From: Sporosarcina sp. P34
GTDB lineage: Bacteria > Bacillota > Bacilli > Bacillales_A > Planococcaceae
Assembly: GCF_002743375.1 (NCBI RefSeq)
Contig: NZ_PDZC01000009.1
Coordinates: 1-64,000 of the forward strand
Reading direction: 5' to 3'
Length of the DNA: 64,000 bases
Shown: positions 27,340 through 37,125 of the stretch, piece by piece
Layout: the number at the start of each line of letters is the position of its first letter
Numbering within the stretch: the stretch's first letter is position 1
Notes under the pieces: model-generated
What the model saw: the letters and a program-made list of their open reading frames with translations, nothing else
Databases searched by the model: none
Told to the model about the DNA's origin: nothing
Translations under genes and position numbers: made by a program

Positions 27340-27369
27340 AATGGTTTCCTCCTGAGTGGTTGTTTCTCT

Positions 27370-29868
27370 TTATGCTTTGCCGTGGCAGTTCTTGTACTTC
27401 TTGCCGCTACCACACGGACAAGGTTCGTTACGTCCGATATTGACAGTACGTCGGATAGGCTTTTTAGCAACCGGTGCGCCGTCTTCTTTCGGGTTGTTCG
27501 CTTGACCTTTTGCTACTTCTTCGCGCTCCAAGTTATTGCGAATTTCTGCCTTCATGACATACTTCGTCGCATCGTTTTCGATCGCCATGAGCATATCTTC
27601 AAACATGGCAAATCCTTCAGCCTGGTATTCACGAAGCGGGTCATTCTGTCCATATGCACGTAAATGAATTCCATTACGAAGCTGATCCATCGCATCGATA
27701 TGATCCATCCACTTGGTATCAATCGCACGCAACAAGACGACCTTCTCAAATTCACGCATCCGCTCTTCGGACATTTCCTGCTCTTTCTCATTATAGCGCG
27801 CAATGACCAATTCGTGAATAAATGTTTGCAACTCTTCTGGTGTTTTACCTTCTAAGTCTTCTATTGTCACGGTGTCTTCAGCTAATAAGTTCGCTTCTAG
27901 ATAGTCTTTTAAACCTTTGGAATACACGGTATCGTCTGCAGTGTGGGTCGCCACGACACGTTCAATAACCGAATCCAACATATTTTCAAGTACTGGGCGA
28001 ATATTTTCCGAACCAAGTACTTCATTACGCTCTTTGTATATCACTTCACGCTGCTGACGCAGTACATCATCATATTGTAATAAACGTTTCCGTGAATCAA
28101 AGTTATTCCCTTCTACCCGTTTCTGGGCAGATTCAACTGAACGTGAAACCATTTTCGACTGGATCGGTGTTTCATCGTCCATACCGAGTTTGGTCATCAT
28201 CGACTTCATTTGTTCGGAACCAAAACGGCGCATGAGTTCATCTTCTAATGATAAATAGAATTGCGTAACGCCCGGGTCCCCTTGACGCCCTGAACGTCCA
28301 CGGAGCTGATTATCAATTCGTCGTGACTCGTGTCGCTCCGTACCGATGACCGCTAAACCGCCCACATCCTGGATATGATCGCCCAGTTTAATATCCGTAC
28401 CACGACCCGCCATGTTGGTTGCAATCGTTACCGCACCTTGTTTACCAGCGTCTTGAATGATTTCAGCTTCTCGTTCGTGATTCTTCGCGTTCAAGACATT
28501 ATGCGGAATGCCGTATTTTTTCAAGAATGCTGAAATGATTTCTGACGTTTCGATCGCTACTGTACCGACTAGCACCGGTTGGCCCTTTTCGTGTCGTTCT
28601 TTAATATCTTCTGCTACCGCTTTATACTTTCCATCCATCGAGGCATAGATCAAGTCCGGACGGTCATCACGAGCAATTGGTTTGTTGGTCGGTATGGCAA
28701 TCACGTTCATATTGTAGATGTTGCGGAACTCTTCTTCCTCCGTCTTCGCTGTACCCGTCATTCCAGACAGTTTTTCATACATACGGAAATAGTTCTGGAA
28801 CGTAATCGTCGCAAGCGTCATCGACTCATTCTGAACTTCGAGTCCTTCTTTCGCTTCAATCGCTTGGTGCAACCCATCGCTATACCGACGGCCTTTCATC
28901 AAACGTCCCGTGAAGGAGTCAACGATGACCACTTCGCCTTCTTCCACAACATAGTCTACGTCATTATGCATACTTACATGCGCTTTCAATGACTGATTGA
29001 TGGCGTGGTTTAGCGTCACGTGTTGCAGATCGAATAAGTTCTCAATGCTAAATGCCTTCTCCGCCGCTTCAATCCCTTGTTCTGTCAAAACCACACCTTT
29101 AGTCGACTCATCGAACGAATAATCTTCTTCTTTTTTCAGTGTGATCACAAAGCGATTGGCTAAGCGATATAATTCCTGGGCTTTCGCTGCTTGACCTGAA
29201 ATGATCAGCGGTGTACGTGCTTCATCGACTAAAATGGAGTCCACTTCATCAATTACGGCGAAATGAAGCGGGCGCTGTACTTTATGTTCATTATAAAGCA
29301 CCATGTTGTCACGCAAATAGTCGAAACCGAGTTCGTTGTTTGTACTGTATGTGATGTCGGCTTCATATGCTTCTCGCTTTTCTTCTTTGCTGAGACTGTT
29401 CAAGTTCAAGCCTACGCTCATGCCAAGGAATGAATACAACTGCCCCATCTCTCCCGCGTCACGGCTAGCCAAGTATTCGTTAACGGTTACTACGTGGACG
29501 CCTTTGGAAGTCAGCGCATTTAAATAGACGGCGAGTGTAGAAGTCAACGTCTTCCCCTCACCGGTCTTCATCTCTGCGATATTCCCTTCGTTCAGCGCTG
29601 CAGCACCCATGATTTGCACGCGGAACGGGTATAGCCCGAGCACGCGGCGAGAAGCTTCACGCACGACAGCAAACGCTTCAGGTTGCAGATCTTCAATGGT
29701 TTCGCCTTGCTGATAGCGCTCTTTGAATTCATCTGTTTTCGCTGTCAGTTGTTCGTCTGACAGTTTTTCCATATCCTCAGCCAATAATTCTACTTGATCG
29801 GCAATTTTCTCAAGTCGTTTTAAGTCACGTTTGTTTGGGTCGAACATTTTATTTAATACGCCAAGCAT
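27370..29868 (-). CDS. secA: Preprotein translocase ATPase SecA
   Basis: 832 residues. DEAD-type motor with Walker [11 protein letters not shown] (about 100-109), the DEVD box [17 protein letters not shown] (about 204-220), motif [15 protein letters not shown] (about 487-499), and the preprotein cross-linking domain between the two halves of NBD1. The C-terminal SEC-C zinc-binding tail [13 protein letters not shown] is complete. It drives Sec-dependent export at the membrane. Operon secA-prfB as in many Firmicutes. Start ATG with GAGGATGTGACG upstream. Confidence 0.97.
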   Translation of the reverse strand: MLGVLNKMFDPNKRDLKRLEKIADQVELLAEDMEKLSDEQLTAKTDEFKERYQQGETIEDLQPEAFAVVREASRRVLGLYPFRVQIMGAAALNEGNIAEMKTGEGKTLTSTLAVYLNALTSKGVHVVTVNEYLASRDAGEMGQLYSFLGMSVGLNLNSLSKEEKREAYEADITYSTNNELGFDYLRDNMVLYNEHKVQRPLHFAVIDEVDSILVDEARTPLIISGQAAKAQELYRLANRFVITLKKEEDYSFDESTKGVVLTEQGIEAAEKAFSIENLFDLQHVTLNHAINQSLKAHVSMHNDVDYVVEEGEVVIVDSFTGRLMKGRRYSDGLHQAIEAKEGLEVQNESMTLATITFQNYFRMYEKLSGMTGTAKTEEEEFRNIYNMNVIAIPTNKPIARDDRPDLIYASMDGKYKAVAEDIKERHEKGQPVLVGTVAIETSEIISAFLKKYGIPHNVLNAKNHEREAEIIQDAGKQGAVTIATNMAGRGTDIKLGDHIQDVGGLAVIGTERHESRRIDNQLRGRSGRQGDPGVTQFYLSLEDELMRRFGSEQMKSMMTKLGMDDETPIQSKMVSRSVESAQKRVEGNNFDSRKRLLQYDDVLRQQREVIYKERNEVLGSENIRPVLENMLDSVIERVVATHTADDTVYSKGLKDYLEANLLAEDTVTIEDLEGKTPEELQTFIHELVIARYNEKEQEMSEERMREFEKVVLLRAIDTKWMDHIDAMDQLRNGIHLRAYGQNDPLREYQAEGFAMFEDMLMAIENDATKYVMKAEIRNNLEREEVAKGQANNPKEDGAPVAKKPIRRTVNIGRNEPCPCGSGKKYKNCHGKA

Positions 29869-30035
29869 TTATCGTCACATCCTCATAGCTTCATCAATTA
29901 GCAGGACGCGCCTGCCAGTTGTAAGTTCGTTGTCTAGGTATATTTAAGCCACACTCCATTTTAACATTGTAAAAAGCTAGGTGCAAATGGTGCACTGTAT
30001 CTTTTTTCCTAAGTTTGAATGGGTTAGGCTGAATG

Positions 30036-30412
30036 GGGTGTGGGGGTAGGGATTGGCGCTTCGGAGGGGACGCGTTCCGGAGAGCGTGGCTTGAGCCGCT
30101 TCCTTCGCTTCGCTACGTCCAGGGTCTCAAGGCGCACGCTGATCCTCTCGGAGTCGCCCCTCCTACGCGCCAATCCCTTGCAATGTGTGTGGGTGACACT
30201 TTTTGTTGTGCATTAAAATTAGTCTTGGAATTAATTTGAAATTAAACTTAATAAAGTTTAAAGGCAACAACAATTCACACACTATCTACAGTGATTGATC
30301 TACGTACCTCCACCATCAATGTAGGATTGAAGCGGAAGCTGGCGGTGACTCCCGATGGCTCACCGCGGGCCCATGGGAAAGCGTCCGCCAGCTGGAGCTT
30401 CAATCCCCCCAC
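30036..30412 (-). repeat. Composite palindromic intergenic repeat, complete copy
   Basis: Read on the minus strand, it has hairpin A (30322-30408: arms GGATTGAAGC/GCTTCAATCC and AGCTGGCGG/CCGCCAGCT), an AT-rich middle (about 30180-30320) and hairpin B (30050-30177: outer arms GGGATTGGCGC.../...GCGCCAATCCC and inner CTTGAG/CTCAAG). The order and the AT-rich middle match the left copy at 1-440 in inverted orientation. Both hairpins carry the conserved pair GACTCC ... GGAAAGCGTCC. No coding capacity. Confidence 0.8.
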
Positions 30413-30440
30413 ACACCCCGTCACTCACAAGTCATAAACC

Positions 30441-30471
30441 AAAAAACAAGCCCAGCATAAGCTGGACTTGT
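30441..30471 (-). terminator. Intrinsic terminator of hpf
   Basis: CAAGcCCAGC (30447-30456) pairs with GCTGGaCTTG (30461-30470). Six U residues follow on the minus strand. Confidence 0.85.
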
Positions 30472-30482
30472 CTTGTTGCGTA

Positions 30483-31037
30483 TTAGTTTGTTTCGATTAA
30501 GCCGTATTTGCCGTCTTTACGCTTGTAGACAATGTGTGTGCCATCGGAATCTGCATCCGTAAAGATGAAGAAACTGTGGCCTAGCATGTTCATTTGAAGG
30601 ATCGCTTCTTCTTGATCCATCGGCTTCAAATCGAACTGCTTCGTACGTACCACATCGAACTCTCCGTCGTCTTCGAAATCTGGAGTAGGATTACCATCCG
30701 CCGTCTGGAAGTAAGCTGCTACCCCTTCACGATCACGTGACTTACGATTAACACGTGTTTTATATTTACGAATTTGACGCTCTAGCTTGTCGACGATTAA
30801 ATCCACAGCTGCGTACATATCATTGTGACGCTCCTCTGCGCGAAGTGTCAAATTCTTCATTGGAATGGTAATTTCCACTTTTGTTTGTTTGTCACTATAC
30901 ACTTTTAAGTTAACATTTGCTGTAGCGTTTACACCTTCAGTAAAGTAACGCTCCAGTTTCTCAACTTTCTTTTCAACGTACTCTCTGATCGCCGGAGTTA
31001 CCTCGACGTTTTCACCGCGAATATTGAAGTCTAACAT
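30483..31037 (-). CDS. hpf: Ribosome hibernation-promoting factor, long form
   Basis: 184 residues, the long HPF (YvyD) type. The N-terminal domain (about 1-100, MLDFNIRGENVEVTPAIREYVEKK) binds the 30S subunit, and the C-terminal domain (about 125-184, with MNMLGHSFFIFTDADSDGTHIVYKRKDG) mediates 100S dimer formation. It acts in stationary phase to protect idle ribosomes. In B. subtilis yvyD lies between the fliDST genes and secA, as here. Start ATG with AGGAGGAGTTCAT upstream. In B. subtilis it is under sigma-B and sigma-H control; I could not identify such promoters with confidence. Confidence 0.95.
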   Translation of the reverse strand: MLDFNIRGENVEVTPAIREYVEKKVEKLERYFTEGVNATANVNLKVYSDKQTKVEITIPMKNLTLRAEERHNDMYAAVDLIVDKLERQIRKYKTRVNRKSRDREGVAAYFQTADGNPTPDFEDDGEFDVVRTKQFDLKPMDQEEAILQMNMLGHSFFIFTDADSDGTHIVYKRKDGKYGLIETN

Positions 31038-31154
31038 ATGAACTCCTCCTTTGTTTAAACCCTCACTACCTTACTTCTTCATAGTACCCTTAAAATCCTT
31101 TCTAAAACTTAAGAAATATGCAGAATTGTAAAGAAACTTCTGATTCATGTGAAC

Positions 31155-31526
31155 TTATTCCATTTCTTTCACTTTACGGGCATGATGTTTTAATTCTTCA
31201 GTGATCAGCGCATCCACTTTTTGCTCTTCACCAAACTCGAATCCATATTCAAAGCCATATTTCGTTTCTTTTTTCCAAGCCACATTGCCTAAAATTTCGA
31301 AAGGATGCTGATGGATTATAAACTCTAATTGCAGTACCAGAATTTCCGAACGTACAGGCAAATCCAGATGCGTCACGAACTTCACACCGCCCGTGCTGAT
31401 ATCCAGAATTTCGCAACGTCCTTCATTAGACATGCTTTTCTCTTCATTGTTTAATTGAATGCGGAATGTGGCCGGTATGTATGGATTGAACGGGTACCGG
31501 AAGTAGTCGTGGCGATTATAACGCAT
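31155..31526 (-). CDS. PilZ-domain protein at the end of the flagellar fliD-S-T cluster
   Basis: 123 residues from the ATG at 31526, preceded by AAGGAGTAATCCT. The open frame extends 31 codons upstream, but through the fliT terminator. A PilZ domain covers most of the protein: a basic N-terminal segment (RYNRHDYFRYPF) and the second c-di-GMP motif as ILDISTGGVKF (D/NxSxxG form, about residues 47-57). The first motif (RxxxR) is plausible in RYNRHDYFR but not textbook. Gene position just after fliT suggests a flagellar-linked c-di-GMP sensor. Cytoplasmic. Confidence 0.75.
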   Translation of the reverse strand: MRYNRHDYFRYPFNPYIPATFRIQLNNEEKSMSNEGRCEILDISTGGVKFVTHLDLPVRSEILVLQLEFIIHQHPFEILGNVAWKKETKYGFEYGFEFGEEQKVDALITEELKHHARKVKEME

Positions 31527-31558
31527 AGGATTACTCCTTTCTCTTGAATACCAATATG

Positions 31559-31591
31559 TAAAAAAACCGAAAGAGATTCCTCTCTTCCGGT
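31559..31591 (-). terminator. Intrinsic terminator after fliT
   Basis: ACCGaAAGAGA (31566-31576) pairs with TCTCTTcCGGT (31581-31591), one mismatch. Six U residues follow on the minus strand. It lies in the 67 bp between fliT and the PilZ gene. Confidence 0.8.
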
Positions 31592-31593
31592 TA

Positions 31594-31947
31594 TCAGTGC
31601 TTCGAATCGAAATAGGCACCGTCTTGAGACATCTTACTATATGGATTTACATAGCTATTCATGTTTTCTTTTTTTGCTTGGGATTGTGAAATGTCTGTAC
31701 GAATCGCATGTGTGAAACGTTGCAGACTCGTTTGCACATCTTTCTCCAAACGAATTAATTCCTCACCGAATGCATCTTCTTCCGCTGTGAAAGGCTGGAC
31801 GATTTGTGACTGCAACAAATCACGTTCATTCAGTATCTTATCGATTTCTTCGATGACTTCATCACGCTTTTCTTCATCTACTACCTGTACAAGCGCAATC
31901 AATCGAAGTGAACGGTCACGCCACATCGTCATGGCAGGTCGGATCAT
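31594..31947 (-). CDS. fliT: FliT-like flagellar export chaperone
   Basis: 117 residues, mostly helical (a helix-rich stretch at about 8-100), with no clear motif. The call rests on size and place: it starts within the fliS stop (ATGA overlap of 4 bp) in the order fliD-fliS-fliT of Bacillales. FliT-type proteins chaperone the FliD cap protein before export. The C-terminus (YVNPYSKMSQDGAYFDSKH) is polar and probably unstructured. Confidence 0.75.
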   Translation of the reverse strand: MIRPAMTMWRDRSLRLIALVQVVDEEKRDEVIEEIDKILNERDLLQSQIVQPFTAEEDAFGEELIRLEKDVQTSLQRFTHAIRTDISQSQAKKENMNSYVNPYSKMSQDGAYFDSKH

Positions 31948-32345
31948 ATCTCACTCACGTTGGAGTATTGTTTCGAACGATTAATCTGGATTACTTGTTT
32001 CCACGTATCGCGGAATTCCGTAATGATTCCTGCCGCTTCTTCAAACATCGCTGGATCATTTTGGATATTGCCATCGATCAAGCGGCTGTTCACGAATTCA
32101 TACAAGACAAGCATGTTTTTGGATACGTCATAGGATGTATCCAATGTCAGCATTAATTCCGTCACAATCGCTTGTGCTTTTTGAATCGCAATATTTTTTT
32201 GCTCCAAATTACCTTTAGCCAGCTCCATCTTTCCTTGCTGAATAAATTTAAGGCATCCGTTATAAAGCATTAAAGTTAGCTCACCGGGCGTTGAAGTCGT
32301 CACCGTATTCGTTTGATATGCTGCATAAGGGTTGTTAGTAGCCAT
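31944..32345 (-). CDS. fliS: Flagellar export chaperone FliS
   Basis: 133 residues. It has the FliS signatures YQTNTVTTSTPGELTLMLYNGCLKFI (central region about 10-35) and the following helices up to FVNSRLIDGN (about 85-94). FliS binds the C-terminal D0 region of flagellin in the cytoplasm and prevents premature polymerisation. Its client would be the giant flagellin at 48116-51787. Start ATG with GGAGAATGACATAAA upstream; the stop is coupled to fliT. Confidence 0.93.
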   Translation of the reverse strand: MATNNPYAAYQTNTVTTSTPGELTLMLYNGCLKFIQQGKMELAKGNLEQKNIAIQKAQAIVTELMLTLDTSYDVSKNMLVLYEFVNSRLIDGNIQNDPAMFEEAAGIITEFRDTWKQVIQINRSKQYSNVSEI

Positions 32346-32379
32346 TTTATGTCATTCTCCTTTTTCTAGCTAAGTTGCG

Positions 32380-33954
32380 TTACATGCCGCCGCCAAGTGA
32401 ACTCATCAACTGAGCAGACTGTGAATTCGCACGTTGGATAGCTTGCTCCATTGCGTTAAACTGTTTCCAGTAACGATTTTCCATCATTTTTAACTTACTT
32501 TCAAAGCGCTCGATTTGTTTGTCCATGCTTTTAATTGAGCGTCCAAGGGCAAATGTATCGTTTACCGCTGTTGAACTACCCGCTTTAACGGTAATCTTTT
32601 TTTGCGCGTCTTGTAATTCAGTTCGGTATTGTTGTGCAATTCCTCCCTTTTTAGGATCCGTATTGCTTTTACCGATTAAATCATAGACTGCGTTTGGATT
32701 TTCTGAAATTTTCGCACGAAGTGTATCTTCATTGATTGTCAATTTACCGTTGTCTAAATAATTACTCGTGGTTTCAATGCCTAAATCTTTCAGACTGATT
32801 TTGATTGGGTTTCCATTTTGGTCAAGACTCTTACCATCTTTATCCGTAGTATTAACAGATGCAGACATAATAGAACGTAAATTATTTAACATAGAAGTAA
32901 GTGCAGGATCGCCCTTTAAAGTACCACTCTTGGCTTTTTCTTCCCAAAGCTCAATTTCCTTTTCTTTCATATCGGCTTTTTGTTCATCGGAAAGTGGGTG
33001 GAAAGACTTAAATTGTTTTTCTTTAATTTTAGTGTTCAGTTTTTCGATCATTTCATTATAGTCATTGACGAATTCTACTACTGATTTTAGGATTTGCTCC
33101 GTGTCTGTAGAAGAACTGAAAGTCACTGGGGATGTTGTAACTTGTTTAAGTGAAACTTCAAATCCATTAATAGTGAAAGTATTAGATGCACGGGTTGTAT
33201 CAAGACCGTTAAATATGAAAGACGCGTCCTCACCTTTTACTTTAGTAACTTCATCTCCTACTAATTTTAATTTTTCCGCAAGATTACTTTCATTATTATT
33301 TTCATCTATACTCGATATCTTGATTGTTCCTGATTCCTTTAGAATTGGATCCTCGTTACCAAATCCACTTTCTTTAGCACTCATTGCGATTTTGCCTGTT
33401 GATGAATCGAAAAATGCAGTAACGCCTGTTTTTTCATTAATTTGATTGAGTACATCACTAAGTTTATCGGACGATTTAACAGTAATAGATTTTGCTTCTT
33501 GCCCTGGAGTCTCTATTATTAACTTATGTTCTCCTTCGCCCACTAATAAATTTAACTCTTCAAGTGTTTTCGTCTTTATTTTCTCTTCTGTTAATTTTAT
33601 GCCTTTTTCATCTAAAATTGTGCCACCTTGCAATGTCGCTTGCTTTGCTAACGTTTTCACTTCAATCGTCCCCGAAAAGTCAGAAATAGATCCCTTAGCT
33701 GTAATACTAACTGCCTTATCGTCAGACACATTGACGCTTTTCTTCATATACGTACTCTGCTTCATGACTGTATCAAACAACTTATCGCTCGACTTTCTCA
33801 AGTCACGGTTGGTGGAACGATAATCGTCTAGTTGCCATTGTGTGTATTGTTTCTTTTGTGTAATTTTATCAAGGGGAATCCGATGCGCTTTCATCATGTC
33901 TCTGATAATGGATTCTGTATCGATTCCGGATGCCAATCCGCCGATTCTCATCAT
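32380..33954 (-). CDS. fliD: Flagellar hook-associated protein 2 (filament cap) FliD
   Basis: 524 residues. N-terminal FliD domain starts MRIGGLASGIDTESIIRDMM and includes a long heptad stretch (about 10-60). The middle has flagellin IN-type modules (about 125-200 and 215-285). The C-terminal FliD domain runs to about 510 with the coiled-coil MDKQIERFESKLKMMENRYWKQF followed by AMEQAIQRANSQSAQLMSSLG. It caps the filament and folds flagellin as it arrives. Start ATG-ATG with AAAAAGGTGTGAGGC upstream. Precedes fliS by 34 bp. Confidence 0.95.
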   Translation of the reverse strand: MMRIGGLASGIDTESIIRDMMKAHRIPLDKITQKKQYTQWQLDDYRSTNRDLRKSSDKLFDTVMKQSTYMKKSVNVSDDKAVSITAKGSISDFSGTIEVKTLAKQATLQGGTILDEKGIKLTEEKIKTKTLEELNLLVGEGEHKLIIETPGQEAKSITVKSSDKLSDVLNQINEKTGVTAFFDSSTGKIAMSAKESGFGNEDPILKESGTIKISSIDENNNESNLAEKLKLVGDEVTKVKGEDASFIFNGLDTTRASNTFTINGFEVSLKQVTTSPVTFSSSTDTEQILKSVVEFVNDYNEMIEKLNTKIKEKQFKSFHPLSDEQKADMKEKEIELWEEKAKSGTLKGDPALTSMLNNLRSIMSASVNTTDKDGKSLDQNGNPIKISLKDLGIETTSNYLDNGKLTINEDTLRAKISENPNAVYDLIGKSNTDPKKGGIAQQYRTELQDAQKKITVKAGSSTAVNDTFALGRSIKSMDKQIERFESKLKMMENRYWKQFNAMEQAIQRANSQSAQLMSSLGGGM

Positions 33955-33971
33955 GCCTCACACCTTTTTCG

Positions 33972-34346
33972 TTATATTTTATGATCGATTAGTAATCCAA
34001 TGAAGTCTTTCATGGCTGCATGTATGTCGAGCATTTTTTTTGGTGGTATTTCACGAACTACCTCTTCCGTTTCAGGGTCCACGATCGTTACGTAATATTC
34101 ATTCAGCTGTTCGTGAAATTTGAATCGTAACTGGACATTCGCACTTTCAAGGAATTTGTTCATACCATTCGTTAATTCTTTCGCCTCACTCTTTGACAAC
34201 TCCACCTGTAGTTTCGGTGTCATCTGTTGAGTTGGTTGACCAATGGGCTGAATGCCTGGAACTTCACTTCTGTTTTCAACGGTCCCACTCGCATAAGATG
34301 TTTGCACTGGTTGGGTTGCGGGGCCTTCGCCAATTCGGTTGACCAT
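33972..34346 (-). CDS. flaG: FlaG-family flagellar protein (YvyC-like)
   Basis: 124 residues from the ATG at 34346, preceded by GACGGGGGGTACCAGC; seven extra codons upstream would include this ribosome binding site. The N-terminal 50 residues are polar and rich in Pro/Gln/Thr; the FlaG domain is about 52-122 with NVQLRFKFHEQLNEYYVTIVD and EIPPKKMLDI. FlaG proteins influence filament length in several genera. First gene of the flaG-fliD-fliS-fliT unit. Confidence 0.88.
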   Translation of the reverse strand: MVNRIGEGPATQPVQTSYASGTVENRSEVPGIQPIGQPTQQMTPKLQVELSKSEAKELTNGMNKFLESANVQLRFKFHEQLNEYYVTIVDPETEEVVREIPPKKMLDIHAAMKDFIGLLIDHKI

Positions 34347-34602
34347 GCTGGTACCCCCCGTCTTCAATGAACAATCGTTATATATAGTATCGGATTAAAA
34401 TACGCGATGTTGAGTGTAGCTCCAGCTTTTCTTCTATAGAATCATTGTTGTTGTAAATTTTAGCTGTTTATGATGATTTGGAATCCCTCTATTTCCTTCT
34501 TATGCAAATACATATTTACCACGTTATGAAAAACAGACTATTCGATTAGTCAAAAGTACTGTATGATTAGAATAATCTATAAGAGTAAAGGAGCATACAT
34601 CC

Positions 34603-36570
34603 ATGTTTCATTCCATCAAAACGAAAATGATCCTTCTTGTCCTCGTGCTAGTTGCTGGCGGGGTTCTGACAATGACGGGAATTAGTAGCTGGTTAGTCAA
34701 AGAACGGACAGAGAAAAATCTAACAGAATCTAGCAGTACGTTGCTAAATGAAATGAGTGCATCGATTGAAGCGGATTTACGGCAATACAGTAAAGGGTTA
34801 GATTTGCTGACCGATTCATCAGACTATACGAATGCAACCGCCACAAGCGGTGAGGCGGAAGTTGCGAAAGCACTGACTCACACATTGGAGACGTACCCTG
34901 ACGTATCTAGTACCTATCTTAGCTTTGCGACAAAAGAAACGATGATTCGTCCTTACGTGGATTTGACAGACTTCGATCCGACTACACGTGAATGGTATCA
35001 AAAGGCAGTGGCAGAAACGGATCGCGTACACTGGACCAAACCGTATATTGACGAAGCGACAGGTAACTTTGTTATTAGTGCTTCAAAAGCCGTGATGAAC
35101 GACAACCAACTAGTGGGTGTGGTAGGCATTGATATTCAATTATCCACCATGTCAGAAGATATCTCAGCGACAGCTATCCCTCATGGTGGTTATGCATTCA
35201 TTCTCGATTCAGAAGGGACAGCGATCGCCCATCCTTCACTCGTCGGAAAGAATCTCATGGATCGTGACTATGTAGCCGAAATGTACAAAAAGACAGCTGG
35301 CCACCATACATTCGAGCAAGAAGATGTTAAAAAGGTGGACATGTTCACGACGATTCCAAACTTTGACTGGAAACTCGGGGTCATTTACGATCAGAAAAAC
35401 ATGCAATCTCTCGCAGCCGGTTTACGAAACGTCATGATCATTGCGGCTATCGTGACACTGGCGATACTGGCGATCATTCTATTCATTTTCATCAGCCGAA
35501 TAGTGAAGCCTATTTTCCGTTTGCAAGAGACCGTGCAGCAAGTAGCGGACGGGGATTTAACAGTCAGAGCCAACATCCAGTCCACGGATGAAATTGGGGA
35601 ACTGGCTACAGGTTTTGATAAGATGCTCGACCACATGAACAGTTTGATTACGACCGTTACACAGTCCGCCTCCAATGTACTGGCGAGTTCACAAAACTTG
35701 AGTGCCGTATCCGAAGAAACCAATGCGACAAGTGAAGAAATCGCGAGTGCTTTGGCAGAAATCACGCGAGGCGTTGTGGAGTCTGCGGACAATGCAGAAA
35801 CCGTGACGACTCGTGCAGAGTTATTGAATCAGCAAATTCAAGAAGCCAATGATACAGCCGGCGAAATGGCGAGCTTAGCAACAGAAGCCGTAACATTCAA
35901 CGCAGATGGGCGCGCACAGATGAGTATTTTAAGCTCTTCCTTCAATAATTGGAATCAAGACTTGCAACAAATGGGCACGATGATCGGCTCACTAGAAGAT
36001 AAAGTGAAAGCGATCAGTTCCGTCATTGACGCCATTACATCGATCTCTTCCCAGACCAATTTACTCGCGTTAAACGCTAGCATTGAAGCAGCGAGAGCCG
36101 GAGAACACGGTAAAGGTTTTGCAGTTGTAGCAAACGAAGTCCGTCAATTGGCAGAGCAGTCTGCGAAATCTGCGGAACAAGTACGTTCTACGATTCATGA
36201 ACTGCAAAATGGCACACAGCATGTCATTGAGCAAATGGACAATACGCGGAATACATTTGAACGACAAAGTACAGTCGTACAAGATACAGAAGGTATTTTT
36301 GAACGTATTTCTAGTTTCATTGGCGAAATGCAATCGCGGATTAATCAAGTCACTACGGCTCTTCAAGAAATGGACGCGCATAAAAACGATGTCTCTGAGC
36401 AAATTCAAATTTTACTATCCACAACAGAAGAATCTGCAGCTGCTTGTGAAGAAGTGAGTGCTTCTTCAGATGAACAACTCCACGCGATTGGTTCTGTTGC
36501 CGAAGCGGCTGAAGCATTGACTCAGTTGAGTGAAGACCTTAGTACTGCCGTGGAACGATTCAAAATCTAA
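34603..36570 (+). CDS. Methyl-accepting chemotaxis protein with dCache sensor
   Basis: 655 residues: first membrane helix about 8-28, extracellular double Cache domain (about 35-275; [19 protein letters not shown] and the ligand-site region [20 protein letters not shown]), second helix about 278-302, HAMP (about 303-356) and a long methyl-accepting signalling domain. The hairpin tip that contacts CheA/CheW is [20 protein letters not shown] near residues 485-504. Glu/Gln-rich methylation helices flank it. The ligand is unknown; dCache_1 receptors of Bacillus bind amino acids among others. ATG start with AAAGGAGCATACATCC. Single-gene unit with a strong terminator. Confidence 0.92.
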   Translation: MFHSIKTKMILLVLVLVAGGVLTMTGISSWLVKERTEKNLTESSSTLLNEMSASIEADLRQYSKGLDLLTDSSDYTNATATSGEAEVAKALTHTLETYPDVSSTYLSFATKETMIRPYVDLTDFDPTTREWYQKAVAETDRVHWTKPYIDEATGNFVISASKAVMNDNQLVGVVGIDIQLSTMSEDISATAIPHGGYAFILDSEGTAIAHPSLVGKNLMDRDYVAEMYKKTAGHHTFEQEDVKKVDMFTTIPNFDWKLGVIYDQKNMQSLAAGLRNVMIIAAIVTLAILAIILFIFISRIVKPIFRLQETVQQVADGDLTVRANIQSTDEIGELATGFDKMLDHMNSLITTVTQSASNVLASSQNLSAVSEETNATSEEIASALAEITRGVVESADNAETVTTRAELLNQQIQEANDTAGEMASLATEAVTFNADGRAQMSILSSSFNNWNQDLQQMGTMIGSLEDKVKAISSVIDAITSISSQTNLLALNASIEAARAGEHGKGFAVVANEVRQLAEQSAKSAEQVRSTIHELQNGTQHVIEQMDNTRNTFERQSTVVQDTEGIFERISSFIGEMQSRINQVTTALQEMDAHKNDVSEQIQILLSTTEESAAACEEVSASSDEQLHAIGSVAEAAEALTQLSEDLSTAVERFKI

Positions 36571-36574
36571 CAAG

Positions 36575-36612
36575 ATCCGCCTTTCCTTCTCCAAGGATTG
36601 GCGGATTTTTTT
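36575..36612 (+). terminator. Intrinsic terminator of the first MCP gene
   Basis: ATCCGCC (36575-36581) pairs with GGCGGAT (36600-36606) followed by seven T residues. Confidence 0.9.
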
Positions 36613-36683
36613 ATAAAACCCAAGGCACTCTGAGAATCTTTGCATAGAATAAGGGTAGTTCCACATTTGGAGGTGAAATCAAT

Positions 36684-36800
36684 ATGGGAGAATCAGTTAA
36701 AGGATCTGGATACGATGGAGGCTTCGGCTTTGCAATGATCGTTGTTCTGTTTATCTTATTGATCATTGTCGGCGCAGGATTTATGGGTTACGGTTGCTAA
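36684..36800 (+). CDS. YjcZ-family sporulation-type miniprotein
   Basis: 38 residues. A short Gly/Ser/Tyr N-terminus (MGESVKGSGYDGG) is followed by one hydrophobic helix FAMIVVLFILLIIVGAGF and ends GYGC. This is the YjcZ pattern (short polar head plus the FILLIIVG helix). The start has GGAGGTGAAATCAAT upstream. Members are abundant small membrane proteins of spore formers, function unknown. The next gene is a related copy with the same helix core. Confidence 0.85.
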   Translation: MGESVKGSGYDGGFGFAMIVVLFILLIIVGAGFMGYGC

Positions 36801-36825
36801 TTACTAAAAAAATGGAGGTGGAGAC

Positions 36826-36987
36826 ATGTTTGGATTCGGTGGATATGGCTACGGTGGTGGCGGTTACGGAGGATCCGGTTGTGATACTGGTGGCTCTGGT
36901 GGATCTTATCGCTCATGCGGTAACGGATTCGCATTGATTGTCGTGCTATTTATCTTACTCATTATTGTAGGCGCCGCTTGCCTATAA
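36826..36987 (+). CDS. YjcZ-family sporulation-type miniprotein, longer paralogue
   Basis: 53 residues. The N-terminal 30 residues are a Gly/Tyr/Ser-rich stretch with two cysteines (SGCDTGG and YRSCGNG), then the helix FALIVVLFILLIIVGAACL. The helix core VVLFILLIIVGA is identical in the preceding 38-aa gene, so the two are tandem duplicates that differ in their heads. Start ATG with AATGGAGGTGGAGAC upstream, 25 bp after the first stop; terminator follows. Confidence 0.85.
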   Translation: MFGFGGYGYGGGGYGGSGCDTGGSGGSYRSCGNGFALIVVLFILLIIVGAACL

Positions 36988-37000
36988 TAGGTTAAAAATA

Positions 37001-37030
37001 AACCTGTCGATTTTTCGACAGGTTTCTTCA
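37001..37030 (+). terminator. Intrinsic terminator of the YjcZ pair
   Basis: AACCTGTCGA (37001-37010) pairs perfectly with TCGACAGGTT (37015-37024), followed by TCTTCATTTT. Confidence 0.85.
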
Positions 37031-37047
37031 TTTTCTTTACACAACGA

Positions 37048-37074
37048 TGAACATATAGGAAATATAGCCGATAT
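37048..37074 (+). promoter_or_regulatory. Candidate sigma-D (motility) promoter of the second MCP
   Basis: TGAA (37048-37051), 15-bp gap, then GCCGATAT (37067-37074), an exact match to the sigma-D -10 consensus and 3 of 4 at the -35. Transcription would begin near 37081, which excludes the GTG at 37078 as translation start. Confidence 0.65.
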
Positions 37075-37125
37075 CAAGTGAGGCACACTAACGCATCACA
37101 CATCTTAGAAGGAGCTGAACATCAT

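Larger units (their letters stand above)
29869..30482. other. Intergenic stretch between hpf and secA
   Basis: 614 bp without a gene. It contains the secA promoter region (about 29880-30030), the second copy of the composite palindromic repeat (30036-30412) and the hpf terminator (30441-30471). Confidence 0.7.
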
